64,000 nt of DNA from an uncultured Pelagibacteraceae bacterium (lineage in GTDB: Bacteria; Pseudomonadota; Alphaproteobacteria; Pelagibacterales; Pelagibacteraceae). The notes under the pieces were generated by a model. The model saw only the letters and a list, made by a program, of their open reading frames with translations, did no database searches and had not been told where the DNA came from. The stretch spans positions 1 to 64,000 of the forward strand of contig CACELK010000005.1 of assembly GCA_902560245.1 (NCBI GenBank), read 5' to 3'. How positions within the stretch are numbered: position 1 is the first letter of the stretch; each line of letters begins with the position of its first letter. A program made the translations under genes and the position numbers. Below are positions 50,290-62,225 of this stretch, piece after piece.

Positions 50290-50719
50290 TAATAATTTTT
50301 TTTAAAACGTTGTCAAAAAACATAACTTCTTCCGAATTAGAATTAAGGAAAGCATTATAAATTCTTTTTTTTTGAATTGAAAAAATTTCATTAAATATTT
50401 TTTTTCCCTTTTCATTTAAAAATACATGCTTAAGTCTACTGTCCTTTTTATCCTTTTCATAAAAGATTGCCTCTAGTTTTATCAAATCTTTTAAAATTCT
50501 ATTTAAGCTCTGTTTAGTAACTTTTAATTTTTTTAAAAGCTCAGAAACAGTAATTCCTTCGTATGTCGAAATTAGGTGAATGACCTTATGATGAGCTATT
50601 CCAATTGAATGTTTTTCTAGGACCTTTTTAGCATCAGCAAAAGTCTCTCTATATCCAATGAATAGTTTTTCAACAAAACCTTTCAATTGTTCGTCTTTTA
50701 AATATAAAAGTTCTTTCAT
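50276..50719 (-). CDS. MarR-family transcriptional regulator (PetP-like)
   Basis: ITVSELLKKLKVTKQSLNRILKDLIKLEAIFYEKDKKDSRLKHVFLNEKGK; start set at MKELLYLKDEQ, ORF track start overlaps ilvE. Confidence 0.85.
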   Translation of the reverse strand: MKELLYLKDEQLKGFVEKLFIGYRETFADAKKVLEKHSIGIAHHKVIHLISTYEGITVSELLKKLKVTKQSLNRILKDLIKLEAIFYEKDKKDSRLKHVFLNEKGKKIFNEIFSIQKKRIYNAFLNSNSEEVMFFDNVLKKIINDQI

Positions 50720-50783
50720 AATTGGTAAGTTATATTGACATATTATACATACAAAGATATTTTTTAAAAAATTAAAACCTTTA

Positions 50784-51665
50784 ATGATACCATACGATAA
50801 AAGATCAGGTAAAATCTGGTACAACAACGAATTAGTTGATTGGAATGATGTTAAATTACACGTTTTAAGTCATGGGTTACATTATGCAAGCTGTGTTTTT
50901 GAGGGAGAAAGAGTTTATGATGGATCTATTTTTAAACTAGAAGAACATACTTCTAGATTTTTTCATTCTGCAAAAAGAATGGGCTTTGAAATACCATATT
51001 CAGAAACTGAAATTAATAATGCATGTAATAAAATTGTTTCAAAACAAAATGTTCAAAATGGTTATGTAAGACCTGTTGCTTGGAGAGGTAGTGAGATGAT
51101 GGCGATTTCAGCGCAACAAACTAAAATTCATGTTGCTATAGCAACCTGGGAATGGGGATCATACTTTGATCCCAAACTAAAGGTTGAGGGTATAAAATTA
51201 AATATTTCAAAATGGCGAAGGCCTGCACCAGATACAATTCCCTGGGATACAAAAGCATCTGGTCTTTATATGATTTGTACTTTATCAAAACATGAAGCTG
51301 AACAAAATGGATATACAGATTCTTTAATGCTGGATTATCAAGGAAATGTCGCTGAAGCTACTGGAGCAAATATTTTTTTTAAAGATAATGAGGGAAATCT
51401 ACACACACCAATACCCGATTCTTTTTTGGACGGCATTACAAGAAGAACTGTTATAGATATTGCAAAATCAAAAAAAATAAATGTCATAGAAAGAAAGATA
51501 TCTCCAAATGAGTTATCAAAATTTGTAGGTTGTTTTCTAACTGGTACAGCTGCTGAAGTAACACCAGTTTCTTGTATAGATAAATTTAAGTTTAAAGTAT
51601 GTAATACAATTTTAGATTTAAATGAGAGTTATCAAACTTTAGTAAGAAAAAAAAAAGCAGCTTAA
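50784..51665 (+). CDS. ilvE: Branched-chain amino acid aminotransferase
   Basis: LSHGLHYASCVFEGERVYDG, EATGANIFF, DGITRRTVIDIA, FLTGTAAEVTPV. Confidence 0.95.
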   Translation: MIPYDKRSGKIWYNNELVDWNDVKLHVLSHGLHYASCVFEGERVYDGSIFKLEEHTSRFFHSAKRMGFEIPYSETEINNACNKIVSKQNVQNGYVRPVAWRGSEMMAISAQQTKIHVAIATWEWGSYFDPKLKVEGIKLNISKWRRPAPDTIPWDTKASGLYMICTLSKHEAEQNGYTDSLMLDYQGNVAEATGANIFFKDNEGNLHTPIPDSFLDGITRRTVIDIAKSKKINVIERKISPNELSKFVGCFLTGTAAEVTPVSCIDKFKFKVCNTILDLNESYQTLVRKKKAA

Positions 51666-52246
51666 TTTTTGTTATCTTCAGAAATAGCGTGATCTATTCC
51701 TTTCCTGATATATTCATAACCGGTGAAAAGAGTTAAAAAGGCTGATAACCACAGAAGTATAATGCCTATAGTCTGTGCATCATAGTCTTGAAAGTTTATA
51801 ATTTTTTTTCCAGTTTCTCCAGTAAGCAAAATTGATATAGAGAACATTTGTAAAAATGTTTTTAGTTTTGCTAAATTAGACACAGGAAGTTTAATTTGTC
51901 CTTTTGCTAAAAATTCTCTCAAACCTGAAATCAAAATTTCTCTTGTCAAAATTATTATAGCAGCAATAACTTCAAAGTTTTTAATAGTTCCATCCATTAC
52001 CAATAATATTAAAGCTGCAGCTACGATTATTTTATCAGCAATTGGATCTAAAAGTTCACCAAGTTTAGACTCTTCCTTAAACATTCTTGCTAATAATCCA
52101 TCTAGAAAATCTGTAAAAGAGGCTACTACGAATAAAATGAAAGGAATAATATCACCGTAGAAACCAGGTAGATAAAAAGAAAAAACAAAAATAGGTACTA
52201 TTATTATTCTACCTATAGTTAGAATATTTGGTATTTTAATTTTCAT
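51662..52246 (-). CDS. pgsA: CDP-diacylglycerol-glycerol-3-phosphate 3-phosphatidyltransferase
   Basis: CDP-alcohol phosphotransferase DFLDGLLARMFKEESKLGELLDPIADKI. Confidence 0.95.
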   Translation of the reverse strand: MKIKIPNILTIGRIIIVPIFVFSFYLPGFYGDIIPFILFVVASFTDFLDGLLARMFKEESKLGELLDPIADKIIVAAALILLVMDGTIKNFEVIAAIIILTREILISGLREFLAKGQIKLPVSNLAKLKTFLQMFSISILLTGETGKKIINFQDYDAQTIGIILLWLSAFLTLFTGYEYIRKGIDHAISEDNKN

Positions 52247-52248
52247 AA

Positions 52249-54084
52249 TTAATCGTGAAAGAAATTATATATCTTTTTTGCAACTTTTTCTTCTACACCA
52301 TCGACAGACCTAATCTCATCAAGGCTTGCAGACTCTACGGCCCTAGCGGAGCCAAAATGGTTTAAAAGTGCTCTTTTTCTTATTGAGCCAATTCCTTCAA
52401 TTTGATCAAGAAGAGACTTGCTTAAACTTTTTTTTCGTCTTGCCCTATGTGCGCTTATTGCAAATCTGTGTGCCTCATCTCTTATTCTCTGTAAAAAAAA
52501 CAAAGTTGGTTCATTTTTTTCGAATTTAAACTCTTTTCCATTATGAAAAAAACTTTCGTTTCCACTATTTCTAAATTTCCCTTTTGCTATTGCAATAACA
52601 GGAATGTCGTATAGTCCTAATTCATTAAGCGTATCTCTTGCACTAGAATACTGACCTTTTCCACCGTCTATCAAAACTAAATCAGGAAATGATAAGTAAT
52701 TATCTTTTTCGTGCATTGCTCTCTTAAACCTTCTATTCAAAACCTCTTTTATCATACCGTAATCATCTTGTTCATTTTTTCTAAATTTAATATTAAATTT
52801 TCTATATCTTTTTTTAATAAAACCTTCTTCTCCATAAGTAATTAATGCTCCAACACTATTTGTACCTTGCATGTGACTATTATCATACACTTCAATCAAG
52901 CTTATATTGGAAGGTAAGTTAAATTTTTGTGCAATTTCTTCGAAAAAGTTTTTATTATTTTGACTCTCATATATTTTACGATTTAAACTATCTTTGGCGT
53001 TTTTAATTGCTAGCTCTACAATTTTCAGTTTTGTTCCTTTTTTTGCAATAGAAATTGAAACATTTTTGTTCTCTTTTTTTGAAAAAGTTTTTTCTAATAA
53101 ATCTTTTTCTTTGATTTGATGGCTTAAAATTAATGTTTGTGGGGCGTTTTTATTTTCATAAAATTGTGCAATAAATGAGTTAATGATATCTTCTAACTTG
53201 TCGTCTGGATCATGTTTAGGGAAAAAAGCCTGATTACCCCAATTTTGCTTTGATCTATAAAAAAAAACTTGTATACAAGTCTTTCCAGATTCTTTAAAAC
53301 CAGCAATCACATCTGCCTCGACTAAATTTGCTTCATTAATTCTTTGCGAAGATTGAATTATATTTAAAGACTTTATTCTGTCTCTCAATATCGCTGCTTT
53401 TTCGAAATCTAAATCTTCACTTGCCTTTTCCATTTGATCAGAAAGATTTTTTTGAATTTTCCTCGATTTTCCTGAAACGAACTCGATAGCACTATCAACT
53501 GTTTTTGAATAATCTGTTTTCTCAATATATCCAACGCATGGTCCTGAACATCTTTTTATTTGATATAAAATACAAGGCCTTTCCCTTTTTTTAAAAACTG
53601 TGTCGTCACATACTCTTAATTGGAATATTTTTTGAATCATTTTAATTGTCCAGTTTGCTGATCCTGCAGATGCAAATGGTCCGAAATAAAAACCATCTTT
53701 ATTTTTTTTTCCTCTATGCTTTGTAATTTGAGGCCACTTATCTTTATTTCCAATATAGATGAATGGAAATGATTTATCATCTCTTAGAAGAATATTAAAT
53801 TTCGGTTTATATTTTTTAATTAAGTTAGCCTCAAGAAGCAGAGCTTCACTCTCATTTGATGTTGTAGTAATTTCAATTTTTCTAGTTTGAGACAACATTC
53901 TCTCAGTCCTAATTATATGATTCTTTTCTGACACATATGATTTCAATCTATTAGGAAGATTTTTTGCTTTTCCAACATATAGAATTTCGTTTTTCTCATT
54001 CAACATTCTATAAACTCCAGGAAGCTTTGGAATTACAGGTAATTCTTTTTTTATGGCATCTTTGCCAATCTCAATATTTTTCAT
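52249..54084 (-). CDS. uvrC: Excinuclease ABC subunit C
   Basis: [45 protein letters not shown], HhH C-terminus; start set at [10 protein letters not shown]. Confidence 0.96.
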   Translation of the reverse strand: MKNIEIGKDAIKKELPVIPKLPGVYRMLNEKNEILYVGKAKNLPNRLKSYVSEKNHIIRTERMLSQTRKIEITTTSNESEALLLEANLIKKYKPKFNILLRDDKSFPFIYIGNKDKWPQITKHRGKKNKDGFYFGPFASAGSANWTIKMIQKIFQLRVCDDTVFKKRERPCILYQIKRCSGPCVGYIEKTDYSKTVDSAIEFVSGKSRKIQKNLSDQMEKASEDLDFEKAAILRDRIKSLNIIQSSQRINEANLVEADVIAGFKESGKTCIQVFFYRSKQNWGNQAFFPKHDPDDKLEDIINSFIAQFYENKNAPQTLILSHQIKEKDLLEKTFSKKENKNVSISIAKKGTKLKIVELAIKNAKDSLNRKIYESQNNKNFFEEIAQKFNLPSNISLIEVYDNSHMQGTNSVGALITYGEEGFIKKRYRKFNIKFRKNEQDDYGMIKEVLNRRFKRAMHEKDNYLSFPDLVLIDGGKGQYSSARDTLNELGLYDIPVIAIAKGKFRNSGNESFFHNGKEFKFEKNEPTLFFLQRIRDEAHRFAISAHRARRKKSLSKSLLDQIEGIGSIRKRALLNHFGSARAVESASLDEIRSVDGVEEKVAKKIYNFFHD

Positions 54085-54490
54085 GGCTTCTTTTTTTTGA
54101 AATTTGAATACCAACAGAAGAACAATCTTTCATTATTTCAAGCTTTTCAATTTGAAGCGAAATTTTATCAATCCTTTTGTCTTTAAATAATTCATCAAAA
54201 ACATCCTCAGCAAGGGTTTCTAAAAAGTTATAATGTTTATTTTTAGTTAATTTTTTAATTAATCTGACAAGCTTATCGTAGTTAACTATCGACTTTAGGT
54301 CTTTGTCGTTAGTAGGTTTTTTATCTTTGTAGTTTGCTTCTAAGCTAAATTTAACTTTTTGAGGCTTTTGTTTTTCAAAATCATAATATCCGAGTTTAAG
54401 ATTTAGTATCAGTTCTTTTATAAGAACTTTTTTCTCATAATTAAATAAAGATTTTTCTAATTTGATAATTTTTAGATTATTTTTTTTCAT
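54071..54490 (-). CDS. Dihydroneopterin aldolase (FolB)-like
   Basis: [64 protein letters not shown]; start set at MKKNNLK. Confidence 0.82.
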   Translation of the reverse strand: MKKNNLKIIKLEKSLFNYEKKVLIKELILNLKLGYYDFEKQKPQKVKFSLEANYKDKKPTNDKDLKSIVNYDKLVRLIKKLTKNKHYNFLETLAEDVFDELFKDKRIDKISLQIEKLEIMKDCSSVGIQISKKRSHEKY

Positions 54491-55242
54491 TCTTTTCCAT
54501 TCATAATATCTGGTGTTTGCCAATTTAAACTTTGTCCACTATCTAAGGCTAATACCTGACCAGTAATAGACTTATTTTTTATAAAAAAGTCAACCGCATT
54601 ACAAATCTGCTCAACACCTACCTGTCTTTTCAAGGGTGTAGCTAAATATTGTTTTCTAAAATGTTTCTCTGATTGTCTTTTATTCTTTAATGTTGGGCCT
54701 GGCGCTATACCATTGACTCTAATTTTTGGCGCTAAACTCATAGCGCTTGTTTTTGTTAAAGTATAAAGCCCAGTTTTACTCAAGGTATACGAAAAAAAAA
54801 AGGGCGTGAGTTTAAAAACTCTTTGGTCAATTATATTGATAATATTATTATTGCTCGCTCTAACATTCCTTGAAAATTCTTTTGAAAGAGTGGCGGGCGC
54901 TTTTAGATTTATTGATATATGTTTCTCCCAACTTTCAGAACTAAAATTTTCTATTTTATCATTCTCAAAGAGCGAAGCGTTATTAATCAAACAATCAAAA
55001 TATTTTAATTTCGTTTTTGCAAATTTAATTATTTTTTTTACATCCTTATCTTTACTTAAATCAGCTTTTATCAAATAAATTTTTGTACCTCTAAGAGACA
55101 ATTTTCTTTTTAGAGCTTCTGCATTAGATTTTGATTTATTATATTGAATTACTATTTCTTTATTAAAACCAGACAATTTTTCAACTATCGCAGCCCCAAT
55201 TCTTGTGGCTCCACCAGTTATGATTATCTTTTGTGCTTCCAT
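54487..55242 (-). CDS. SDR-family oxidoreductase (pteridine reductase-like)
   Basis: [60 protein letters not shown]. Confidence 0.88.
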   Translation of the reverse strand: MEAQKIIITGGATRIGAAIVEKLSGFNKEIVIQYNKSKSNAEALKRKLSLRGTKIYLIKADLSKDKDVKKIIKFAKTKLKYFDCLINNASLFENDKIENFSSESWEKHISINLKAPATLSKEFSRNVRASNNNIINIIDQRVFKLTPFFFSYTLSKTGLYTLTKTSAMSLAPKIRVNGIAPGPTLKNKRQSEKHFRKQYLATPLKRQVGVEQICNAVDFFIKNKSITGQVLALDSGQSLNWQTPDIMNGKE

Positions 55243-57398
55243 TTTTTGTCTCTTTTTTTTGTTACTTTTGTTCCTGGCATACCCATTGTAGAACGACCTT
55301 TCGGATAGAGTTTATTTTTTACATCGTACTGTCTTATTTTGGGATTTAAAGTAATTTCTAGCTCTGTAGTTTCAAGCTTTCTAATTTCATCTCTTATTTT
55401 TGCAGCCTCCTCGAACTCTAAGTTTGAGGCAGCATCTTTCATTTTTTTATTTAAGCCTTTGAGGTGTTTTTTTAGGTTTCCACCTATATTCGAGCCCTCA
55501 CTGATTTTAACATAATCTTTTTCATATACACTTTCTAAAATATCACTTATTTCTTTTTTTATAGATTTTGCATCTATCTTATTTTTTTTATTATACTGTA
55601 ATTGAATTTGTCTTCTTCTATCAGTTTCCTTAATTGCTTTCTTAATGCTTTTTGTTTCTTTATCTGCATAAAGAATTACTTTTCCCTCAACGTTTCTTGC
55701 AGCTCTGCCAATTGTTTGAATAAGAGATGTTTCTGATCTTAAAAATCCTTCTTTATCTGCATCAAGAATACCAACCATGGCACATTCAGGTATATCCAAC
55801 CCTTCTCTTAAAAGATTAATTCCAACAAGTACATCGAATACTCCCATTCTCAAATCTCTCATGATTTCTATTCTCTCTAGTGTATCTATATCAGAATGTA
55901 GATATCTAACTTTTATTCCGTTTTCATGTAAATATTCTGTCAGATCTTCGGCCATTTTTTTTGTTAATGTTGTAACGAGAACTCTGTGATTTTTTTCTAT
56001 TACATTTTTACATTCATGCATTAAATCATCCACTTGATTTTTTGCGGGTCTTATTTCAACCTCAGGATCAATTAGACCAGTAGGCCTAATTACTTGATCG
56101 ATAAACTTTCCTTTAGTTTGTTCAAGTTCCCAAGGACCAGGTGTTGCAGAAACAAAAACTGTCTGTGTTCTCATTAGATCCCATTCTTCAAATTTAAGAG
56201 GCCTATTATCCATACAAGATGGTAGACGAAAACCATATTCAGCAAGAGTACTTTTTCTTGATCTATCTCCTTTGAACATACCATTGAGCTGTGGAACAGT
56301 TACATGGGATTCGTCAACAAATATTAGTGTGTTGTCTGGAAAATATTCAAAAAGAGTAGGCGGAGGTTCGCCTGGTTTTCTGCCAGATAGAAATCTAGAG
56401 TAATTTTCTATACCCGCACAAGTGCCTGTAGCTTCAATCATCTCTAGATCAAATTTAGTTCTTTCTTCTAATCTTTGAGCTTCTAATAATTTATTCTCAT
56501 CCTTATGTTTTTTAAGAGTGATTTCTAATTCTTTTCTAATATTTATTATTGCTTGTTCTACTGTAGGCTTAGGGGTGATATAATGGCTATTGGCGTAAAC
56601 TTTTATCAAATTTAATTCTCTAATTTGATCGCCAGTCAGTGGATCAAATTCCTCAATTTTTTCTAATTTATTTCCAAATAAACTTAACCTCCAAGCTCTA
56701 TCCTCTAAATGAGAGGGAAAAATTTCAAGATATTCTCCTCTTGCTCTAAAAGTACCTCTAAAAAAATTTTGATCATTTCTTTTATACTGCAGAGCAACCA
56801 AAGATTTAATTATATATTCTCTATTATAATCATTATTTTTTTGAAGAGTTAATGTCATTTTACTGTAAGCCTCAACTGACCCTAGTCCATAAATACAAGA
56901 AACACTCGCAACGATTAAAACATCATCTCTTTCCAGAAGAGATCTTGTTGCCGAGTGTCTCATTCTATCAATTTGTTCGTTTATTGATGCTTCTTTCTCA
57001 ATATAAGTATCAGATCGCGGCACGTAAGCTTCTGGTGTGTAGTAATCATAATAAGATACGAAATATTCTACAGCATTATCTGGAAAAAAAGACTTCATTT
57101 CGCCATAAAGCTGCGCAGCAAGAGTTTTATTGGGTGCTAAAATTAATGCCGGTCTATTTGTAGCCTCAATAACTTTTGCCATTGTAAAAGTTTTTCCTGA
57201 ACCAGTTACTCCAAGTAAAACTTGATTAAATTGATCTTTATTAGCACCATTAACTAGTTTTTTAATTGCCTCAGGTTGATCTCCTGCTGGTTTAAAGTCG
57301 GATTTTATTTTAAACTTTTTACCACCTTCTAGTTTACCGCTAATTTCAGGTTTTTTTCCTTCTAAATCTGTAATTAAATCTTGATATGTATTTTGCAT
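55224..57398 (-). CDS. uvrB: Excinuclease ABC subunit B
   Basis: [50 protein letters not shown]-terminal UVR motif. Confidence 0.98.
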   Translation of the reverse strand: MQNTYQDLITDLEGKKPEISGKLEGGKKFKIKSDFKPAGDQPEAIKKLVNGANKDQFNQVLLGVTGSGKTFTMAKVIEATNRPALILAPNKTLAAQLYGEMKSFFPDNAVEYFVSYYDYYTPEAYVPRSDTYIEKEASINEQIDRMRHSATRSLLERDDVLIVASVSCIYGLGSVEAYSKMTLTLQKNNDYNREYIIKSLVALQYKRNDQNFFRGTFRARGEYLEIFPSHLEDRAWRLSLFGNKLEKIEEFDPLTGDQIRELNLIKVYANSHYITPKPTVEQAIINIRKELEITLKKHKDENKLLEAQRLEERTKFDLEMIEATGTCAGIENYSRFLSGRKPGEPPPTLFEYFPDNTLIFVDESHVTVPQLNGMFKGDRSRKSTLAEYGFRLPSCMDNRPLKFEEWDLMRTQTVFVSATPGPWELEQTKGKFIDQVIRPTGLIDPEVEIRPAKNQVDDLMHECKNVIEKNHRVLVTTLTKKMAEDLTEYLHENGIKVRYLHSDIDTLERIEIMRDLRMGVFDVLVGINLLREGLDIPECAMVGILDADKEGFLRSETSLIQTIGRAARNVEGKVILYADKETKSIKKAIKETDRRRQIQLQYNKKNKIDAKSIKKEISDILESVYEKDYVKISEGSNIGGNLKKHLKGLNKKMKDAASNLEFEEAAKIRDEIRKLETTELEITLNPKIRQYDVKNKLYPKGRSTMGMPGTKVTKKRDKKWKHKR

Positions 57399-57422
57399 AT
57401 ATTAAACAAAGTAATAAAATAA

Positions 57423-59648
<2,226 letters not shown>

Positions 59649-59653
59649 ATCTA

Positions 59654-60601
59654 TTAGTTGTGAGAAAGATGTTTTTCAGCCTCAAGTGCTGCCATACATC
59701 CCATTCCAGCGGCAGTTACAGCCTGTCTAAATATTTTATCTTTAACATCCCCAGCAGCAAATACTCCAGGAACATTAGTTTCAGTTGAATCTGGTTTAGT
59801 AACTAAATAACCCTCTTTATCCATTTTAAGCTGATCTTTAAATAGTTGAGTAGCAGGATCATGACCTATAGCAATAAAAAGACCATCAATTTTCATTTCC
59901 TCTGATTGATTTGTTTTTACATTCTTTACTTTCAAACCTGTTACATTTTTAGGATCTTTATTTCCCAAAACATCTTCAACGACAGTATCCCATACTATTT
60001 CAATTTTTTTATTTTCCATTAATTTTTTTTGTAACATTTTCTCAGCTCTTAATTTGTTTCTTCTGTGAATAAGTTTTACTTTAGATGCAAATTTTGTAAG
60101 AAACATCGCCTCCTCAACTGCTGCATTTCCTCCACCAACAACTGCAACGGTTTTGTCCTTAAAGAAAAATCCATCACATGTTGCGCATGCAGAAACCCCA
60201 AAGCCTCTAAATTTTTGTTCAGACTCGATATTTAACCATCTAGCTTGAGCTCCAGTAGAAATTATAATTGCATCAGCAGTATATTTTTGTCCACCATCTC
60301 CAATAGCTTCAAAAGGCTTTGATTTAAAATTTACTGATGAAATATGATCTTGTATCATTTCTGTACCTACTGCTTTTGCTTGTTCTTTCATTTGTTCCAT
60401 CAGCCATGGACCCTGAATAACTTCAGCGAATCCAGGATAATTTTCAACATCTGTTGTAGTTGTTAATTGACCACCTGGTTCCATTCCAGTAACCATTATA
60501 GGTTTCAACATAGCTCTTGCCGCATAAACAGCAGCGGTATAGCCAGCAGGACCAGATCCAATTATTAACACTTTTGTGTGTTTAGTTGGATTTTGATTCA
60601 T
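59654..60601 (-). CDS. trxB: Thioredoxin-disulfide reductase
   Basis: VLIIGSGPAGYTAAVYAARA, CATCDGFFFKDK, GVFAAGDVKDKIFRQAVTAAGMGCMAALEAE. Confidence 0.97.
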   Translation of the reverse strand: MNQNPTKHTKVLIIGSGPAGYTAAVYAARAMLKPIMVTGMEPGGQLTTTTDVENYPGFAEVIQGPWLMEQMKEQAKAVGTEMIQDHISSVNFKSKPFEAIGDGGQKYTADAIIISTGAQARWLNIESEQKFRGFGVSACATCDGFFFKDKTVAVVGGGNAAVEEAMFLTKFASKVKLIHRRNKLRAEKMLQKKLMENKKIEIVWDTVVEDVLGNKDPKNVTGLKVKNVKTNQSEEMKIDGLFIAIGHDPATQLFKDQLKMDKEGYLVTKPDSTETNVPGVFAAGDVKDKIFRQAVTAAGMGCMAALEAEKHLSHN

Positions 60602-60622
60602 ATGAAAGCTATATAGTAATTT

Positions 60623-61576
60623 ATGTCTAAATTAAAAGGGTTATTATTAACAGAAGGAATGCACGGAATGCTTAGCCAGGTCGAGGGGCTAGCTAAAGGA
60701 TTAAATCTAGAATTTATACACGAAAAAATTGAACTCAGAAACTTTTGGAAATTTTTTCCTCCGAAAATAACACCTGTCAAAAATTTTGTATTTAAAAATA
60801 AACTTAAATACGATTTTAACATATTGATATCCTGCGGTAGAAAAAGTGTGATTCCATCAATTTATCTTAAAAGATTATATAAAAAAAAAATAATCAATAT
60901 TCATATTCAGAACCCAAAAGTTTCTCTGTCCAATTTTGATTATGTTGTTGTACCAGAGCATGATAAAATAGACGGAAAAAATGTTTTAACTACTAAAGGC
61001 GCGATCCACTATTTATCTAAGGAGGACTTAATTTTAAATAGAAATTATTTAGCATCTAAAATTTCACCAAATAAAAAGATTGTTTCCTTTATAATTGGAG
61101 GCCCAAATAAATATTATGATTTTAGTGATGATAAAATAATTTATTTATTTGATAAAATAAAAAAAAACTTCATAAGTAAAAATTACCAGGCAATAATAAT
61201 TCCATCAATGAGAACACCAATAAATATAATTAATAAAGCAAAAAATTTTTTTGATGAGAGTCAAATTGTAATTCCCAATGTTGATAAAAAAGCTTATCTC
61301 TCCGCTTTGCAATTGTCTGACCATATAGTTGTTACGTGTGACTCTACATCAATGATTTCCGAGGCTGCACTGACTGGAAAACCAATATATGTGGCTCAAA
61401 TAGCCACAAGTAAAAATGATTATAGATTTAGAGAATTTAATAAGCTATTTAAAGAATTAGGTATAATTAAAAATCTTGATAATACTATTGAAGAATGGAA
61501 TTATAATAAATTAGATGAAACCAAAAGAATATCAACTTATCTAAAAGAAAAAATTAATAAACATGACTTTTCTTAA
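60623..61576 (+). CDS. ELM1-like (mitochondrial fission ELM1 family) protein
   Basis: MHGMLSQVEGLAKGLNLEF, GGPNKYYDFSDDKI, VTCDSTSMISEAALTGKPIYVAQI. Confidence 0.8.
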   Translation: MSKLKGLLLTEGMHGMLSQVEGLAKGLNLEFIHEKIELRNFWKFFPPKITPVKNFVFKNKLKYDFNILISCGRKSVIPSIYLKRLYKKKIINIHIQNPKVSLSNFDYVVVPEHDKIDGKNVLTTKGAIHYLSKEDLILNRNYLASKISPNKKIVSFIIGGPNKYYDFSDDKIIYLFDKIKKNFISKNYQAIIIPSMRTPINIINKAKNFFDESQIVIPNVDKKAYLSALQLSDHIVVTCDSTSMISEAALTGKPIYVAQIATSKNDYRFREFNKLFKELGIIKNLDNTIEEWNYNKLDETKRISTYLKEKINKHDFS

Positions 61577-62225
61577 TTCGATATTAAATAACTCTATAGA
61601 ACATCACGAACCTTTTAAACATTGGGAGCTTAATTCACCTTTATCTGATGGCGCAATTGACGAAATAATAAAAGCCGACATTCCAAATGTTGAAGATCAT
61701 AATTTAAAATATGATGGTACTCGAGCAATTGATGGAGGGGCTCCTGAATTTAGAGAGGGTATAGCCTCTGGTGGTAAAGCTATAAAATTTAGATGTTTTA
61801 TTACTAGAGAAAATTCAAAAGACTTCCCAAATTTAGTAAAATTTATAAAGGAGCTACAATCAAAAGAGACTCATAATAAGATTTCAAAACTTATAAATAA
61901 AGATTTATCAAATTCTTATGTTAGGGTTGAGGTTATTTGCGATAGAAAAGGCTTTTGGCTTAAACCTCATTGTGATATTAAAGAAAAATTACTCTCCTGC
62001 CTCTTATTTATAAATAAATGTAATGAGTCAGAAAGTTTAGGAACAGATTTTTATAATTCCAACTTAGAAAAAGTTAAAACAATTCCATATAAAGATAACT
62101 ATGGTTATTTTTTTTCAAGTGGCCCAGATACTTGGCATGGAATGGAAAAAAAAGAAATATTAAAAGAAAGAAGATGTCTACAAGTAAATTATGTCTCATT
62201 TCCTACAGATTGGAAAGTTGATTGA
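61563..62225 (+). CDS. 2OG-Fe(II) oxygenase-like protein
   Basis: Candidate HxD LKPHCDIKEK with distal His GPDTWHGMEK and RRCLQVNYV; 14-bp overlap with ELM1-like ORF. Confidence 0.65.
   Translation: MTFLNSILNNSIEHHEPFKHWELNSPLSDGAIDEIIKADIPNVEDHNLKYDGTRAIDGGAPEFREGIASGGKAIKFRCFITRENSKDFPNLVKFIKELQSKETHNKISKLINKDLSNSYVRVEVICDRKGFWLKPHCDIKEKLLSCLLFINKCNESESLGTDFYNSNLEKVKTIPYKDNYGYFFSSGPDTWHGMEKKEILKERRCLQVNYVSFPTDWKVD

Noticed and set aside
56852-57163. 103-aa plus-strand ORF in uvrB
   Set aside because: Antisense to conserved uvrB; composition not protein-like
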